64,000 bases of DNA from an uncultured Sphingomonadales bacterium. GTDB taxonomy: Bacteria; Pseudomonadota; Alphaproteobacteria; Sphingomonadales; Sphingomonadaceae. Shown here piece after piece: positions 8,113 through 18,260 of this stretch. A program made the translations under genes and the position numbers. The stretch covers positions 124,001-188,000 of the forward strand of contig CAIMDB010000028.1 of the NCBI GenBank assembly GCA_903839675.1, written 5' to 3'. A model generated the notes under the pieces. That model had not been told where the DNA came from and made no database searches. It saw only the letters and a program-made list of their open reading frames with translations. How positions within the stretch are numbered: position 1 is the stretch's first letter; each line of letters begins with the position of its first letter.

Positions 8113-11100
8113 ATGAACTTCCGGAACATCTCGGCCTGGTGCATTCGCAACCCGGTTCCGCCGATTGTGCTTTTCGTGGCCCTGCTGCTGGCAGGCATCG
8201 TCAGCTTCAGTCGGATGGACGTGAACAACAATCCGGACATTGAATTTCCGGGCGCACAGGTGATCATCAGCCAGCCGGGTGCAGCGCCGACCGAACTGGA
8301 AAAACAGGTCACCCAGATCGTTGAGCCTGCGCTCCGGTCGATCAACGGCGTGGATGAAATCAACTCGACCGTGCGCGAAGGCATGTCGATGACCTTCGTC
8401 CAGTTCCAGATTGGGACCGATATTGACCGCAGCGTCAATGACATCCGCGATGCGCTGACCAAGATCCGCAGCGATTTGCCAGACGGCATTCTTGAACCGC
8501 AGGTCAACCGCGTCGACACCACGGGTGAACCCATCGCCTATATCTCGGCCGAAGCCGTCGACATGACGCTGGAACAGCTGAGCTGGTATGTCGACGACGT
8601 GGTCGTCAAGCGGCTTCAAGGTGTGCCAGGGGCCGCCGCCGTCAACCGCGAAGGCGGCGTTTCCCGCGAAATTCGCGTCATCCTTGATCCGGCCAAGCTG
8701 CAATCGCTTGGCATTACAGCGGCTCAGGTCAACAGCCAACTGCGCCAGAGCAACATCAACGCTGCAGGCGGGCGTACCGAAATCGCAGGCGCTGAACAGT
8801 CGGTCCGTGTGCTGGGCAATGCGCGCGATGCGTATGCGCTTGGTGAAACCAATATCGCCATTGGCGGCGGTCGCTCCATCAAACTGTCTGACGTCGCCGA
8901 AGTGCGTGATCTTTATGGCGAGCAACGCGCCATTTCGACCATGAACGGGCGTCAGGTGCTGAGCTTCTCCATCCAGCGTGCCAAGGGGGCATCGGACGTC
9001 AAGGTCTATGACAAGATGTGGGAGGAGCTGCGGGCCATCCAGAAGGAAAACCCGAAGATTCATTTCACGGAACTCTACACGACGGTCGACTATACCAAGT
9101 CGCAATACTCGACATCGCTGTCGTCGATGATCGAAGGCGCGGTGCTGGCCGTTCTCGTGGTTTGGCTGTTCCTGCGTGACGGGCGCGCCACAGCCATCTC
9201 CGCCATTGCCATCCCGCTGTCTGCAATCCCGACCTTTTGGTTCATGGAATTGCTGGGCTTCAGCCTCAACGGCATCTCGATGCTTGCCCTCAGCCTTGTG
9301 GCCGGTGTGCTCGTCGATGACGCCATTGTGGAAATTGAAAACATTGTCCGACATATGCGGATGGGCAAATCCGCCTATCAGGCCTCCATTGACGCGGCAG
9401 ATGAAATCGGCCTCGCTGTGGTTGCCACGACCTTCTCGATTGTCGCGGTGTTCTTGCCCGTCGGGCTGATGCCCGGGGTGTCGGGCCAGTTCTTCAAGAA
9501 TTTCGGCTTTACCGTTGTGGCCGCCGTTCTGCTTTCGCTCGCCGTCGCCCGCATGATCACGCCGATGATCGCCGCCTATTTCCTAAAGGCACACGGCGAA
9601 GAAAAGCATGGCGAAGGCTGGATGATGGATCGTTACATGCAGATCCTGCGCTGGACCCTCCACAACCGCCGCTGGGTTGTTGTGGGAGGCGCTGCGTCGC
9701 TCGCGTTGACCGTCGTCATGGTGATGTCGCTGCCCTTCCAGTTCCAGCCGACGATGAATTTCGATTATAGCTCCATTCGTGTCGAAATGGTGCCCGGGAC
9801 AACGCTGCAACAGACGACCCAGCTGGTCGAGCGTGTTCAAAAAACGCTGGATGACGAAGCACCTGAAGTTATTGCGGCCTTTGCCGACATTGAGCCTGCA
9901 AAGGCGAGCATCTACCTGCGCCTCTCGCCTGATCGCGACATGACGTCGGACGAGTTTGAAAAATCATGGGGCAAACGCTTCTCCCAAGTCCCTGATGCCC
10001 GCGTGACCTTCCAATCCCAAACCGGCGGTTTTTCCGGTCGCGACGTGACCATCACACTGGGCGGCAGTGATCCCGCATTGCTGATGCAAACAGCGCAGAA
10101 GGTGACCGAGGAAATGCGCGGCGTGAAGGAAATCACAGCGGCACGGATCGGCGGCGACATGTTGCGCCCCGAAGTAACGATCAAGCCGCGCGCTGACCTT
10201 GCGGCCAGCCTTGGCGTGACGACAGCCGCCCTGTCACAGACGATCCGCATCGCAACCATCGGTGACATCGACCAGAACAGCGCGAAATTCTCGCTGTCCG
10301 ACCGTCAGGTGCCTATCCGTGTTTCCCTCTCCGAAGACTCACGCCGCAATCTTTCGACCATCGAAAACCTGCCCGTGCCGACCTCGACAGGCGGCTCTGT
10401 TCCCTTGAAAACTGTTGCGGAAATTTCCTTCGGCGCAGGGCCAACGACAATCCAGCGCTCTAACCAGAGCCGCCGTGTCTCCATCGGTGCGGACTATGCG
10501 GTGAACCCGACAACTGGAAAGCCCTATGTCAGCAGCGAAGCGATGCAGGCCATCGATGCCCTGCCCACGATGAAGGACCTGCCGCAAGGCGTGAAGAAGC
10601 TGACATTGGGCGATGCCCGCTGGCAGCAGGAAATGATTTCCAACTTCATGATTGCGGTCATCACCGGCATTGCGTCGGTGTTCGCGGTGCTTGTGTTGCT
10701 CTATCACCGCTTCGTGCCGCCGCTCGTCAACATGGGCTCACTGCTGCTAGCCCCGCTCGGCGGCATGATCGCGCTCAAGCTATCCGGTTTCGCCATCTCC
10801 ATGCCGGTGCTCATTGGTACGCTGATGCTGTTCGGGATCGTCGCCAAAAACTCCATTCTGCTCGTCGACTTTGCGCTTGAAGAAATCGACAAGGGCGTGC
10901 CCCGCTTTGAAGCAATCATGGATGCCGGCCATAAGCGCGCGCAACCGATTGTGATGACGACCGTCGCGATGGTCGCGGGCATGGTGCCAACGGCACTGGC
11001 CCTGACGGGTGACGGCGCCTTTGCCCAGCCCATGGGCGTGACAGTGATCGGGGGCCTGATCGTCTCGACCTTCCTCACCCTGCTCATTGTGCCCGCCAGC

Positions 11101-11280
11101 TTCAGCCTCGCCATCGGCATGGAATCGCGTTTGGGACCGTGGTTGCGCCATTATCTCACCACGCAAGGTGGTGATTTAGACCAACAGGGTCGCCCGCCCC
11201 GCCTCTTCCCGGCAAAGGCCTTCTCGCGCCTGAAGGCACGCTTCACCCGGTCCGGCACGACGGCCGAGCCGGCGGAGTAA
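8113..11280 (+). CDS. RND efflux pump permease, AcrB/HAE1 type
   Basis: A 1055-residue proton-driven exporter with the AcrB layout: a first helix (about 12-30), a large periplasmic loop, a helix bundle (about 332-550), a second periplasmic loop and a final bundle (about 850-1030). The proton-relay residues are present: the aspartate pair D402-D403 in [13 protein letters not shown] and K912 in [13 protein letters not shown]. The N-terminus ([15 protein letters not shown]) is the form common in alphaproteobacterial HAE1-like pumps. It forms an operon with the adaptor upstream. The C-terminal tail after the last helix is about 50 residues, polar and basic. Substrate range is not deducible. Confidence 0.94.
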   Translation: MNFRNISAWCIRNPVPPIVLFVALLLAGIVSFSRMDVNNNPDIEFPGAQVIISQPGAAPTELEKQVTQIVEPALRSINGVDEINSTVREGMSMTFVQFQIGTDIDRSVNDIRDALTKIRSDLPDGILEPQVNRVDTTGEPIAYISAEAVDMTLEQLSWYVDDVVVKRLQGVPGAAAVNREGGVSREIRVILDPAKLQSLGITAAQVNSQLRQSNINAAGGRTEIAGAEQSVRVLGNARDAYALGETNIAIGGGRSIKLSDVAEVRDLYGEQRAISTMNGRQVLSFSIQRAKGASDVKVYDKMWEELRAIQKENPKIHFTELYTTVDYTKSQYSTSLSSMIEGAVLAVLVVWLFLRDGRATAISAIAIPLSAIPTFWFMELLGFSLNGISMLALSLVAGVLVDDAIVEIENIVRHMRMGKSAYQASIDAADEIGLAVVATTFSIVAVFLPVGLMPGVSGQFFKNFGFTVVAAVLLSLAVARMITPMIAAYFLKAHGEEKHGEGWMMDRYMQILRWTLHNRRWVVVGGAASLALTVVMVMSLPFQFQPTMNFDYSSIRVEMVPGTTLQQTTQLVERVQKTLDDEAPEVIAAFADIEPAKASIYLRLSPDRDMTSDEFEKSWGKRFSQVPDARVTFQSQTGGFSGRDVTITLGGSDPALLMQTAQKVTEEMRGVKEITAARIGGDMLRPEVTIKPRADLAASLGVTTAALSQTIRIATIGDIDQNSAKFSLSDRQVPIRVSLSEDSRRNLSTIENLPVPTSTGGSVPLKTVAEISFGAGPTTIQRSNQSRRVSIGADYAVNPTTGKPYVSSEAMQAIDALPTMKDLPQGVKKLTLGDARWQQEMISNFMIAVITGIASVFAVLVLLYHRFVPPLVNMGSLLLAPLGGMIALKLSGFAISMPVLIGTLMLFGIVAKNSILLVDFALEEIDKGVPRFEAIMDAGHKRAQPIVMTTVAMVAGMVPTALALTGDGAFAQPMGVTVIGGLIVSTFLTLLIVPASFSLAIGMESRLGPWLRHYLTTQGGDLDQQGRPPRLFPAKAFSRLKARFTRSGTTAEPAE

Positions 11281-11332
11281 CGCCATAGCCCGGGACGCAA
11301 ACAGGCTTTTCAAGCGGCCGGCGCCCCGCCTG

Positions 11333-12568
11333 TTGCCGACGGCCGCCGATGCGCGGCAAATGAAGATGATTGCGACGGGCATGCTCGTCGTCATGGCGGG
11401 CGTCTATGTGGCGACGCGGATCATCGGTCCGGTCCATCCTTTGGTCGGGTTCGTGAAGGCCTTTGCAGAGGCCGCAATGGTCGGTGGTTTGGCCGACTGG
11501 TTTGCCGTCACCGCGCTGTTCCGTCACCCCCTCGGCCTACCCATCCCGCACACCGCCATCATCCCCCGCAACAAAGATAGGATCGGCGATACGCTCGCCA
11601 CCTTCCTGCGGGATAATTTCCTGACGCCCGCCGTTGTCGCGCGGCGGATGCGCGGTCTAGATGTTGCAGGCGCTGCCGGGCGGTTTCTGGCGAGTGAAGA
11701 TCGCGGTGGATCCGGCCGGTTGCGCGATGGCGCCTCCCGCTTGCTCGCCGACATCCTCGAAAGCCTGGATGACGACCGGCTGGGCGGTATGGCCAAGACC
11801 GCCATTGCCGAACGGCTGCGACGGATGGATGTCTCGCCCCTTCTCGGCCAGACATTGACCGCCGCCATCCGCGAAGGCCGTCATGTCCCCCTGCTTGATG
11901 GGATCATCAACCGCGCCAGCCTCATCATCGCGTCGAATGAGGACATCATCCGCGAGATGGTGCATGAACGCGCAGGACGCATCCTGCGCTGGACGGGACT
12001 CGATGAGAATGTGTCCAACGCCGTCATCACCGGCCTCAACAAGCTGGTGTTCGACATGGCCGACACGCCCGATCATCCGCTGCGGCTGAAGATCAATGAG
12101 ATGCTGGAAGACCTCGCCTTTGATCTCCAGAATAATGAGGCCATGCAGGCGCGGGTGCAGGGGTTGAAGGACGAACTGGTCGACAACCCCGCCATGCAGG
12201 CCTGGATCGACGGACTTTGGCAACAGGGGCGCGCTGCTCTGCTGCGTGCCGCGCGGGACCCGGACAAGGCGATGGCCGGAAAATTGGGCGACACGCTTCG
12301 CCAGCTTGGCCAGACGCTCCAGACCGATGACCGAATCCGCACCACCATCAACCGCTTCGCCCGCCGCGCGGCTGTGGGGGCCACGGCCAGCTATGGCGAC
12401 GGCATCGTGAAACTCGTGTCAGACACGATCCGCAGTTGGGATGTCGGCAAGGTGACAGAACGGGTCGAGACCGCGGTGGGCCGCGACCTCCAATATATCC
12501 GCATCAACGGGACGCTGGTTGGCGGACTCGTTGGCCTTGCCATCCATGCAGTGGACGTCTGGCTTTAA
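11333..12568 (+). CDS. DUF445 family membrane protein
   Basis: A roughly 400-residue DUF445 (YjiN-like) protein. It shows an N-terminal hydrophobic helix (MKMIATGMLVVMAGVYVATRI), then the conserved motif GGLADWFAVTALFRHPLGLP, long amphipathic and likely coiled-coil helices, and a C-terminal hydrophobic segment (LVGGLVGLAIHAVDVWL) preceded by VGRDLQYIRINGT. Function is unknown. The start is uncertain: a TTG at the given position keeps a short conserved-looking lead (TAADARQMK), and an ATG nine codons later is the alternative. It lies 52 bases after the RND pump and may be in its operon. Confidence 0.85.
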   Translation: MPTAADARQMKMIATGMLVVMAGVYVATRIIGPVHPLVGFVKAFAEAAMVGGLADWFAVTALFRHPLGLPIPHTAIIPRNKDRIGDTLATFLRDNFLTPAVVARRMRGLDVAGAAGRFLASEDRGGSGRLRDGASRLLADILESLDDDRLGGMAKTAIAERLRRMDVSPLLGQTLTAAIREGRHVPLLDGIINRASLIIASNEDIIREMVHERAGRILRWTGLDENVSNAVITGLNKLVFDMADTPDHPLRLKINEMLEDLAFDLQNNEAMQARVQGLKDELVDNPAMQAWIDGLWQQGRAALLRAARDPDKAMAGKLGDTLRQLGQTLQTDDRIRTTINRFARRAAVGATASYGDGIVKLVSDTIRSWDVGKVTERVETAVGRDLQYIRINGTLVGGLVGLAIHAVDVWL

Positions 12569-12591
12569 GCCCCACACAAAATCCGCTCATG

Positions 12592-12664
12592 CTGAGCCTG
12601 TCGAAGCATCGTTCTTATTGGCGCTGTCGGTGCCCAGTTAAGTACGGTCCTTCGACAGGCTCAG
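12592..12664. repeat. Palindromic intergenic element, copy 1
   Basis: CTGAGCCTGTCGAAG (12592-12606) and its exact reverse complement (12650-12664) enclose a 43-base loop. Two related copies occur at 19191-19266 and 39680-39757. The loop shares the short core GTtCTTattGG with them. It lies between the convergent DUF445 gene and murA, where a fold-back could end transcription from both sides. Confidence 0.85.
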
Positions 12665-12685
12665 GGCAATCGGATAACGAGGCGC

Positions 12686-13969
12686 CTACCCGTCGCTATT
12701 GCGTTCAATATCCGCGCCGACGGCAGACAGCTTTTCTTCCAGCCGCTCATAGCCACGATCAAGGTGATAGATGCGGGAAACCTGCGTTTCGCCTTCCGCG
12801 ACAAGGCCCGCGATGATCAGGCTCATTGAGGCACGTAGATCGGTTGCCATCACTGGCGCTCCCACCAAACGCTGAACCCCGCGCACAACGGCGGTGCGGC
12901 CCTTCACCTGAATGTCCGCGCCCATGCGCGCCAGTTCGGGCACGTGCATGTAGCGGTTTTCAAAGATCGTTTCGGTCAGCACGCTGGCCCCATCGGCCCG
13001 CAGCAGCATTGCCATGAACTGCGCCTGCATGTCCGTCGCAAAGCCGGGGAAAGGCGATGTCGACAAGGTCAGCGGGCGCAGCTTGCCATCAGAGGAGACA
13101 GTGATGCCGCGCTTATGCTCGGTGACCTCAACGCCAGCTTCGCGCAATGCGGCAAGGGTTGCGTGCATGTCATCGGGGTTGGCGCCATCCAGTTCAACCG
13201 TCCCGCCTGCCAGGCCCACCGCACAGGCATAGCTGCCCGCTTCAATACGGTCAGGCATGACAGCGTAGGTTGCGCCATGCAGACGGTCGACACCTTCAAC
13301 GATGAGCTTCTCGGTACCAATGCCGTCAATATGCGCGCCCATGGCGACCAGCAGGTTGCACAGGTCGACAATTTCCGGCTCTCGCGCGGCGTTTTCAAGG
13401 ATGCAGGTGCCTTTGGCGCGGACGGCCGCCATCAGTGCATTTTCAGTAGCCCCGACGGAGACGACAGGGAACACGATGGTACCGCCCGGCAGGCGGCCAC
13501 CCTTTGCGCGGGCTGTCACGTAACCGGCGGTTGTTTCAATCTCTGCGCCAAAGGCTTCCAGGGCTTTGAGGTGTAAATCGATCGGACGGTTGCCGATGGC
13601 GCAGCCACCGGGCAGCGACACAGTCGCTTCCCCTGCACGGGCGAGCAGCGGCCCGAGCACGAGGATGGAGGCGCGCATCTTCCGCACGATGTCATAAGGC
13701 GCCATGGTCGCGGTGATTGTGCCCGCGCGCAGCGTCATGACGCGGCCGAAATCCTCCGGACGCGCGCCTTCGATCATGGTCGAACAACCCAATTGGTTGA
13801 GCAGATGGCCAAAGCTGTCGACATCCGCCAGACGCGGCAGATTGCGCAGCGTGAGCGGTTCATCTGTCAGCAGCGCGCACGGCAGCAAGGTCAAGGCGGA
13901 GTTCTTGGCTCCTGAAATCGGAATGCGGCCGTTGAGGCGATTGCCGCCGCGAATAAGTATCCTGTCCAT
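12686..13969 (-). CDS. murA: UDP-N-acetylglucosamine 1-carboxyvinyltransferase
   Basis: MurA transfers enolpyruvate from phosphoenolpyruvate to UDP-GlcNAc, the first committed step of peptidoglycan synthesis, in the cytoplasm. The 427-residue product has the N-terminal [12 protein letters not shown] segment with the K22-N23 pair, the active-site loop [15 protein letters not shown] with the catalytic cysteine at 123 (the fosfomycin target), and [12 protein letters not shown]. The later [11 protein letters not shown] carries the catalytic aspartate. Length and order match the family. It lies 48 bases downstream of the acetyltransferase gene on the same strand. Cysteine rather than aspartate at the active site predicts fosfomycin sensitivity at the enzyme level. 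Confidence 0.97.
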   Translation of the reverse strand: MDRILIRGGNRLNGRIPISGAKNSALTLLPCALLTDEPLTLRNLPRLADVDSFGHLLNQLGCSTMIEGARPEDFGRVMTLRAGTITATMAPYDIVRKMRASILVLGPLLARAGEATVSLPGGCAIGNRPIDLHLKALEAFGAEIETTAGYVTARAKGGRLPGGTIVFPVVSVGATENALMAAVRAKGTCILENAAREPEIVDLCNLLVAMGAHIDGIGTEKLIVEGVDRLHGATYAVMPDRIEAGSYACAVGLAGGTVELDGANPDDMHATLAALREAGVEVTEHKRGITVSSDGKLRPLTLSTSPFPGFATDMQAQFMAMLLRADGASVLTETIFENRYMHVPELARMGADIQVKGRTAVVRGVQRLVGAPVMATDLRASMSLIIAGLVAEGETQVSRIYHLDRGYERLEEKLSAVGADIERNSDG

Positions 13970-14017
13970 CGGTCGGCTTCTAACGCAAGCGGGCCCGAGG
14001 GCAAGAGCAACGCGCTG

Positions 14018-14548
14018 CTATGCGGCGTCCGGCAAGGTTCTGCGATAGACACCAACAGGCCCAATCGCGCCATCGCTGTCTGCAAAATGCTGAAAACAGA
14101 GCTTTGCGGCAACCTTTTGCGAGGCGACATTTCCCGGATCAATGATGCAGCGGATCTCGCTTTTCAGGGCATCGTCGGCCCAATCAAGAACGGCTGCCAT
14201 CGCTTCGGTTGCCAGCCCTTTGCCCCAAGCCGCCGGAACAAATGCCCAGCCTGCTTCGGAATAGCCTTCCAGTTCTGCAATGCCCCGCTCAAACCGGGCG
14301 AGGCCACCATTGCCGAGGAACTGCCCTGTCGTGCGATCTAGGAAAGCCCAATAGCCATAGCCAAGAAGCGCCCAAAGCCCCGCCGCTTGGGAGAATTTGA
14401 CCCAGCTTTCCTGTCGCGTCCGTGGCTTGCCCCCGATAAAGGCCGTCATCGCCGGATCCGCCCATGCGTCGGCATAAGCCTCCCAATGGTCGAGCGAAAG
14501 CGGCGCGAGCGTGAGCCGTTCGGTTTGCAGAATGGGCGCCATAATCAT
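14018..14548 (-). CDS. GNAT family N-acetyltransferase (RimJ/RimL-like)
   Basis: A 176-residue acetyltransferase of the GNAT fold. It begins with the PILQTERLTLAPLSLDHWEAY pattern usual in RimJ/RimL-type proteins and carries an acetyl-CoA binding motif near AAWGKGLATEAMAAVLDWA (about residue 110) followed by VASQKVAAKLCFQ, where family members have NxxSxxVxEKxGF. Many such proteins acetylate small molecules or protein N-termini; the substrate here is unknown. It sits 16 bases after the predicted metal-dependent hydrolase gene and before murA, all on one strand. Confidence 0.88.
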   Translation of the reverse strand: MIMAPILQTERLTLAPLSLDHWEAYADAWADPAMTAFIGGKPRTRQESWVKFSQAAGLWALLGYGYWAFLDRTTGQFLGNGGLARFERGIAELEGYSEAGWAFVPAAWGKGLATEAMAAVLDWADDALKSEIRCIIDPGNVASQKVAAKLCFQHFADSDGAIGPVGVYRRTLPDAA

Positions 14549-14564
14549 GCGCCCGGTTAACCGA

Positions 14565-15428
14565 TCAGGCCGCCGCCGTCACCGGGGTTCGTGCCGCTTC
14601 ATAGGCGCTGTCGAACTTGCCGATCAGATGACGGTCGTCTTCGTTCCACGGATGGAAACCGGGGAGGAAGTAGGTCGCCCAAGGCAAGATGAGCTTACGC
14701 AGCGTGCCGGGGTTGCCGAGCAGGAACCAGATCAGCCCGCGATGCGCCTTCCAGCCGGTGATACCGTCCTGCGCCAGAAGGTGGCGCATGCCGATATAGC
14801 GGTTCTTCCAGAAATTAATCGACACCAGCACCATTAGCATCGACTTGACCCGCCAGCGCTTGATCCGGCTCCAGTCGCGCGTGGCATGGAGCCAGGTGTC
14901 ATATGCGACGCCCTTATGCTCAATCTCTTCGACAGCATGCCATTTCCACATGTCGACCTGATCTCCCTCGCCCTTGGCAAAGGCGTTCGGGTCTTCAAGG
15001 AACTGCTTGGCGAGGATGGCGGTGTAATGCTCCAGCGCCATCGTCACGCACAAATTGACGATCGCCGGGCGGGATTTGATCAGGTCCATCACATGGTCAA
15101 CCTGATGGTTGAGGAAGGTGATGTCATAACCGGCGTCTTCAACGCGGCTGTTGAACGCCACATGTTCGCGCGTGTGGATGACTTCCTGCGTCACAAAGGC
15201 GCGGATGTCCTTTTCCAGCTTGGGCGGCACGCCATCACGAAAGGCGCGCACGGACTCAATGAACATCGCTTCGCCGCGCGGGAAAGTGACAGAGAGCGCA
15301 TTGTAGAAAGCCGTTGCAAAAGGATCACCGCCAGCCCACCAACGCTGCTGAGCCGTGTTGCGGCCAAAGCGCCGATCACGCGGCGTGATGGTCAGATCTG
15401 CGGGGGTCTTGATGGTGGCGGTTGTCAT
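14565..15428 (-). CDS. Predicted metal-dependent hydrolase (PF10118 type)
   Basis: A 287-residue protein of the group annotated as predicted metal-dependent hydrolases. The sequence has histidine- and glutamate-rich helices typical of a di-metal bundle: FIESVRAFRDGV, QEVIHTREHVAFN, MALEHYTAI and WHAVEEIEHKGVAYD. The ExxH patterns resemble a ferritin-like di-iron site, so oxidase activity is an alternative to hydrolysis; no member is well characterised to my knowledge. A good ribosome site (GAGGAG) precedes the ATG. It is divergent from a TetR-type gene 44 bases away, and such pairs are often regulator and target. Confidence 0.82.
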   Translation of the reverse strand: MTTATIKTPADLTITPRDRRFGRNTAQQRWWAGGDPFATAFYNALSVTFPRGEAMFIESVRAFRDGVPPKLEKDIRAFVTQEVIHTREHVAFNSRVEDAGYDITFLNHQVDHVMDLIKSRPAIVNLCVTMALEHYTAILAKQFLEDPNAFAKGEGDQVDMWKWHAVEEIEHKGVAYDTWLHATRDWSRIKRWRVKSMLMVLVSINFWKNRYIGMRHLLAQDGITGWKAHRGLIWFLLGNPGTLRKLILPWATYFLPGFHPWNEDDRHLIGKFDSAYEAARTPVTAAA

Positions 15429-15466
15429 GCGCGAATCTCCTCAAGCAGCGAATTTAGGGATTACTT

Positions 15467-15476
15467 ACATTAATGT
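15467..15476. promoter_or_regulatory. Possible TetR operator palindrome
   Basis: ACATTAATGT is a perfect 10-base palindrome inside the 44-base gap between the hydrolase gene and the divergent TetR gene, overlapping the TetR start codon. The site would let the regulator act on both promoters. The palindrome is seen; binding is inferred from position. Confidence 0.45.
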
Positions 15477-16064
15477 CAATAGAACGGAAACGTCTCTCCC
15501 CCGAAGAAAGCCGCGCCGCAGCGCTTGAGGCAGCGAGCACCATCCTGATTGAAGCGGGTCCGCAGGCCGTGACGCTGAAGGCCGTCGCCGCGCGCATGGG
15601 GGCGGACACATGCCAATCTGCTCCATCATTTCGGATCTGCCTCCGGTCTGCAAATGGCGCTGGCGGCGCATCTTGCGGGAACCGTGTGTGATTCGATTGC
15701 AGACCTCATCCTCCAGAACCGCGACAAGGAACCTGATCCCGACCGCGTGGTCGACATGGCATTCGACACATTTGTGGAAAAGGGCGCCGCCCAGTTGGCA
15801 ACTTGGATGATCCTGTCGGGCAATGAAAACGCACTCAATCCGGTCGTGGATGCCATTCATGAACTGATCGACGAGATTGGCGAAGGCCATCAGGACAAAT
15901 CGATGCATGAAGATACGCTGCATCTCGTGCTGCTCGCCATGGGCGACGCCTTGCTGGGGGAACCGCTGGCCAAATCACTGGGCCTGCCCCGCCGCACGGC
16001 GCGGGATATTGCGGTCCGTCAGCTGAAAGCGTCCCCCCGTTTGTCAACGCGTCTGGAAAGCTAG
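15473..16064 (+). pseudogene. TetR family regulator gene with a one-base frameshift
   Basis: The first frame encodes a TetR-like N-terminus (MSIERKRLSPEESRAAALEA ... LKAVAARMG) and then runs into unrelated residues. The second frame, open to 16064, begins like the middle of a TetR protein (MALAAHLAGTVCDSIADLIL). Removing one G from the run of five at 15598-15602 joins them: AARMGRTHANLLHHFGSASGLQMALAAHLA, which is a proper TetR recognition helix (GRTHANLLHHFG). The repaired protein would be about 196 residues with a ligand-binding C-terminal domain. The cause may be a true null mutation, slippage in a homopolymer or a sequencing error. There is no clear ribosome site before the ATG. It is divergent from the metal-dependent hydrolase gene. 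Confidence 0.85.
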
Positions 16065-16113
16065 TTCGCGCGGCAAAGCTTTCCATTTGCGCGGTTTCGC
16101 CTAAAGGGAAGCC

Positions 16114-17154
16114 ATGCATTTTCTCGATCAAGCTAAGATTTACGTCCGCTCCGGCGCCGGTGGCCCCGGCGCTGTGTCCTTTCGGCGTGAAAAGTACATG
16201 GAATATGGCGGACCCAATGGCGGCAATGGCGGCAAGGGCGGCGACATCGTGTTTGAAGCTGTGGCCGGCCTCAACACGCTCATCGATTTTCGGTACACGC
16301 AGCACTTCAAGGCTGAACGCGGTCATGGCGGCTCAGGCTCCAACCGGACAGGTGCCGGCGGCGATGACCTTGTCATCAAGGTGCCGGTGGGCACGCAAAT
16401 TCTATCGGAAGACAAGGAGCATGTGCTCGCCGACTTTACCCAGCCGGGTGTCAAAGTCGTCTTCCTGCGTGGCGGCGATGGCGGCCGCGGCAATGCAAGC
16501 TACAAGACGTCTACCAACCGTACCCCGCGCCAGCACGGCATGGGCTGGCCAAATGAGGAAATGTGGGTCTGGCTGCGGCTGAAGCTGCTTGCCGACGCGG
16601 GCCTTGTCGGCCTTCCCAATGCCGGCAAATCGACGTTCATCAACGCTGTGACCAACGCGAATGCAAAGGTCGGCGCCTATCCGTTTACAACGACGCGCCC
16701 GCAATTGGGCGTGGCCACGCGGCACGGCCGGGAATTTGTGATCGCGGACATCCCCGGCCTTATCGAAGGTGCGGCGGACGGTGCGGGCATTGGCGACCGC
16801 TTCCTTGGCCATATCGAACGCTGCCGCGTGCTGCTGCATCTCGTGGACGCATCGGGCGATGATCCCGTGGGCGCCTATAAGGTCGTCCGCAAGGAGCTGG
16901 ACAAATATGGCGCAGACTTGGTCGGTAAGCCAGAAGTCATCGGCCTTAACAAGATCGACGCCGTGGACCCGGCCGAAGTGAAGAAGCTCGCGACCAAATT
17001 GAAGCGCGCCAGTAAGGCAGAGGTTCTCCTCCTGTCGGGCGCCAGTGGCGATGGTGTCGACGCGGTGCTGGACCAGCTGCTGGAGGCCATCGGCCCGGTA
17101 TCGCCCATGGAAGCGCCAAAGACAGGGGAAGACAGCGGATGGTCTCCCGTCTGA
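16114..17154 (+). CDS. obgE: GTPase Obg (CgtA)
   Basis: Obg is an essential GTPase that works on the large ribosomal subunit and links GTP level to growth and stringent response. The 346-residue product has the glycine-rich Obg fold (about 1-158, with GGNGGKGGDIVFEA and GDGGRGNASYK), then a G domain: P-loop GLPNAGKST (166-174), YPFTTTRPQLGV (switch I), DIPGLIEGAADGAG (switch II) and NKID. The extra C-terminal domain of longer Obg proteins is mostly absent, which is usual in alphaproteobacteria. It overlaps proB by 16 bases, so the two are surely co-transcribed. Confidence 0.97.
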   Translation: MHFLDQAKIYVRSGAGGPGAVSFRREKYMEYGGPNGGNGGKGGDIVFEAVAGLNTLIDFRYTQHFKAERGHGGSGSNRTGAGGDDLVIKVPVGTQILSEDKEHVLADFTQPGVKVVFLRGGDGGRGNASYKTSTNRTPRQHGMGWPNEEMWVWLRLKLLADAGLVGLPNAGKSTFINAVTNANAKVGAYPFTTTRPQLGVATRHGREFVIADIPGLIEGAADGAGIGDRFLGHIERCRVLLHLVDASGDDPVGAYKVVRKELDKYGADLVGKPEVIGLNKIDAVDPAEVKKLATKLKRASKAEVLLLSGASGDGVDAVLDQLLEAIGPVSPMEAPKTGEDSGWSPV

Positions 17155-18260
17155 CGCCCGCCGATTGCCCGCGGCTGGTCGTCAAGATCGGGTCGTCGCT
17201 GCTCGTCGATCCGTCCGGCATGGTCCGGCAGGATTGGCTGCAAACCTTGGTGGACGACATCGCCGCACGGCGGGCTGCGGGCCAGCAGATCATCATCGTT
17301 TCCTCCGGCGCCATTGCGCTGGGTGCGCGCAGGCTTGGCCTGCCCAAAGGCGGGCGGGCGAGCCTTGAAGATGCACAGGCCGCTGCCGCCACCGGCCAGA
17401 TCGCGCTGTCGCAATGTTGGGCAGGCTTACTCGATGCCAAGGGCATGACGGCGGCGCAAATCCTCGTCACGCTCGATGATCTGGAAGACAGGCGGCGTTA
17501 CCTTAATGCCGCTGCCACGCTGGAGCGACTGCTCGGCCTTGGCGTCGTGCCCGTCATCAATGAAAATGACTCGGTCGCCACAGAGGAAATCCGCTTTGGC
17601 GACAATGACCGGCTGGCCGCGCGGATCGCGCAGGCCGCGTCAGCACAAGGCGTTGTCCTGCTGTCTGATGTCGATGGACTGTTCACCGATGACCCCGGCA
17701 AGAACCCGGATGCCGAACGCATTCCCCATGTCGCGCGGATCGATGCGCGCATCCGGTCTATTGCCAAGGCGGAAAGCTCGTCCGGCATGGGCTCCGGCGG
17801 CATGGCCTCCAAGATTGAAGCGGCACGCCTCGCCAATGCGGCGGGTGCGGCGCTCGTCATTGTGTCTGGCCTGCATGATCATCCTCTTGCCCGTTTGAGC
17901 AAAGGCGACTGCGGCACTGTCTTTACAGCCGATGGCACCCGCGCAGCCAAGAAAGCTTGGCTGGCAGGCCGTCTGACCTCCAAAGGCCGCATCCACATCG
18001 ACGCGGGCGCTGCCAAGGCGCTGGCCAAGGGGGCCAGCCTGTTGCCGGCCGGCGCAAAATCGGCAGAAGGCAGCTTCAAGCGCGGCGATGTTGTCGAAAT
18101 CGTCGATGCCGAGGGGAATGTCCTCGCCCATGGTCTGGCCGAATATGATCTGGCCGATGCTGAGCGCATCTGTGGCTTGCGCACCGAAGCACTGACGGAG
18201 GTGCTGGGCTATGCCCCCCGCGCCGCGCTCATCCACCGCGACCATATGGTTCTGCTGTGA
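17139..18260 (+). CDS. proB: Glutamate 5-kinase
   Basis: ProB phosphorylates L-glutamate, the first and feedback-controlled step of proline synthesis. The 373 residues comprise an amino-acid kinase domain (VVKIGSSLLVD, IIIVSSGAIALG, AAATGQIAL, FGDNDRLAARIA, LLSDVDGLFTDDP, GMGSGGMASKI) and a C-terminal PUA domain (about 275-355, with GRIHIDAGA and FKRGDVVEI). The ATG lies inside the end of obgE, and the stop overlaps the GTG of the next gene (GTGA). Obg-ProB linkage is common in proteobacteria. Confidence 0.96.
   Translation: MVSRLTPADCPRLVVKIGSSLLVDPSGMVRQDWLQTLVDDIAARRAAGQQIIIVSSGAIALGARRLGLPKGGRASLEDAQAAAATGQIALSQCWAGLLDAKGMTAAQILVTLDDLEDRRRYLNAAATLERLLGLGVVPVINENDSVATEEIRFGDNDRLAARIAQAASAQGVVLLSDVDGLFTDDPGKNPDAERIPHVARIDARIRSIAKAESSSGMGSGGMASKIEAARLANAAGAALVIVSGLHDHPLARLSKGDCGTVFTADGTRAAKKAWLAGRLTSKGRIHIDAGAAKALAKGASLLPAGAKSAEGSFKRGDVVEIVDAEGNVLAHGLAEYDLADAERICGLRTEALTEVLGYAPRAALIHRDHMVLL

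Noticed and set aside
7918-9354. Leftward open frame of 478 codons across the RND genes
   Set aside because: Antisense to the adaptor and pump, rich in histidine, glutamine and arginine in the way shadows of GC-rich genes are; no domain.
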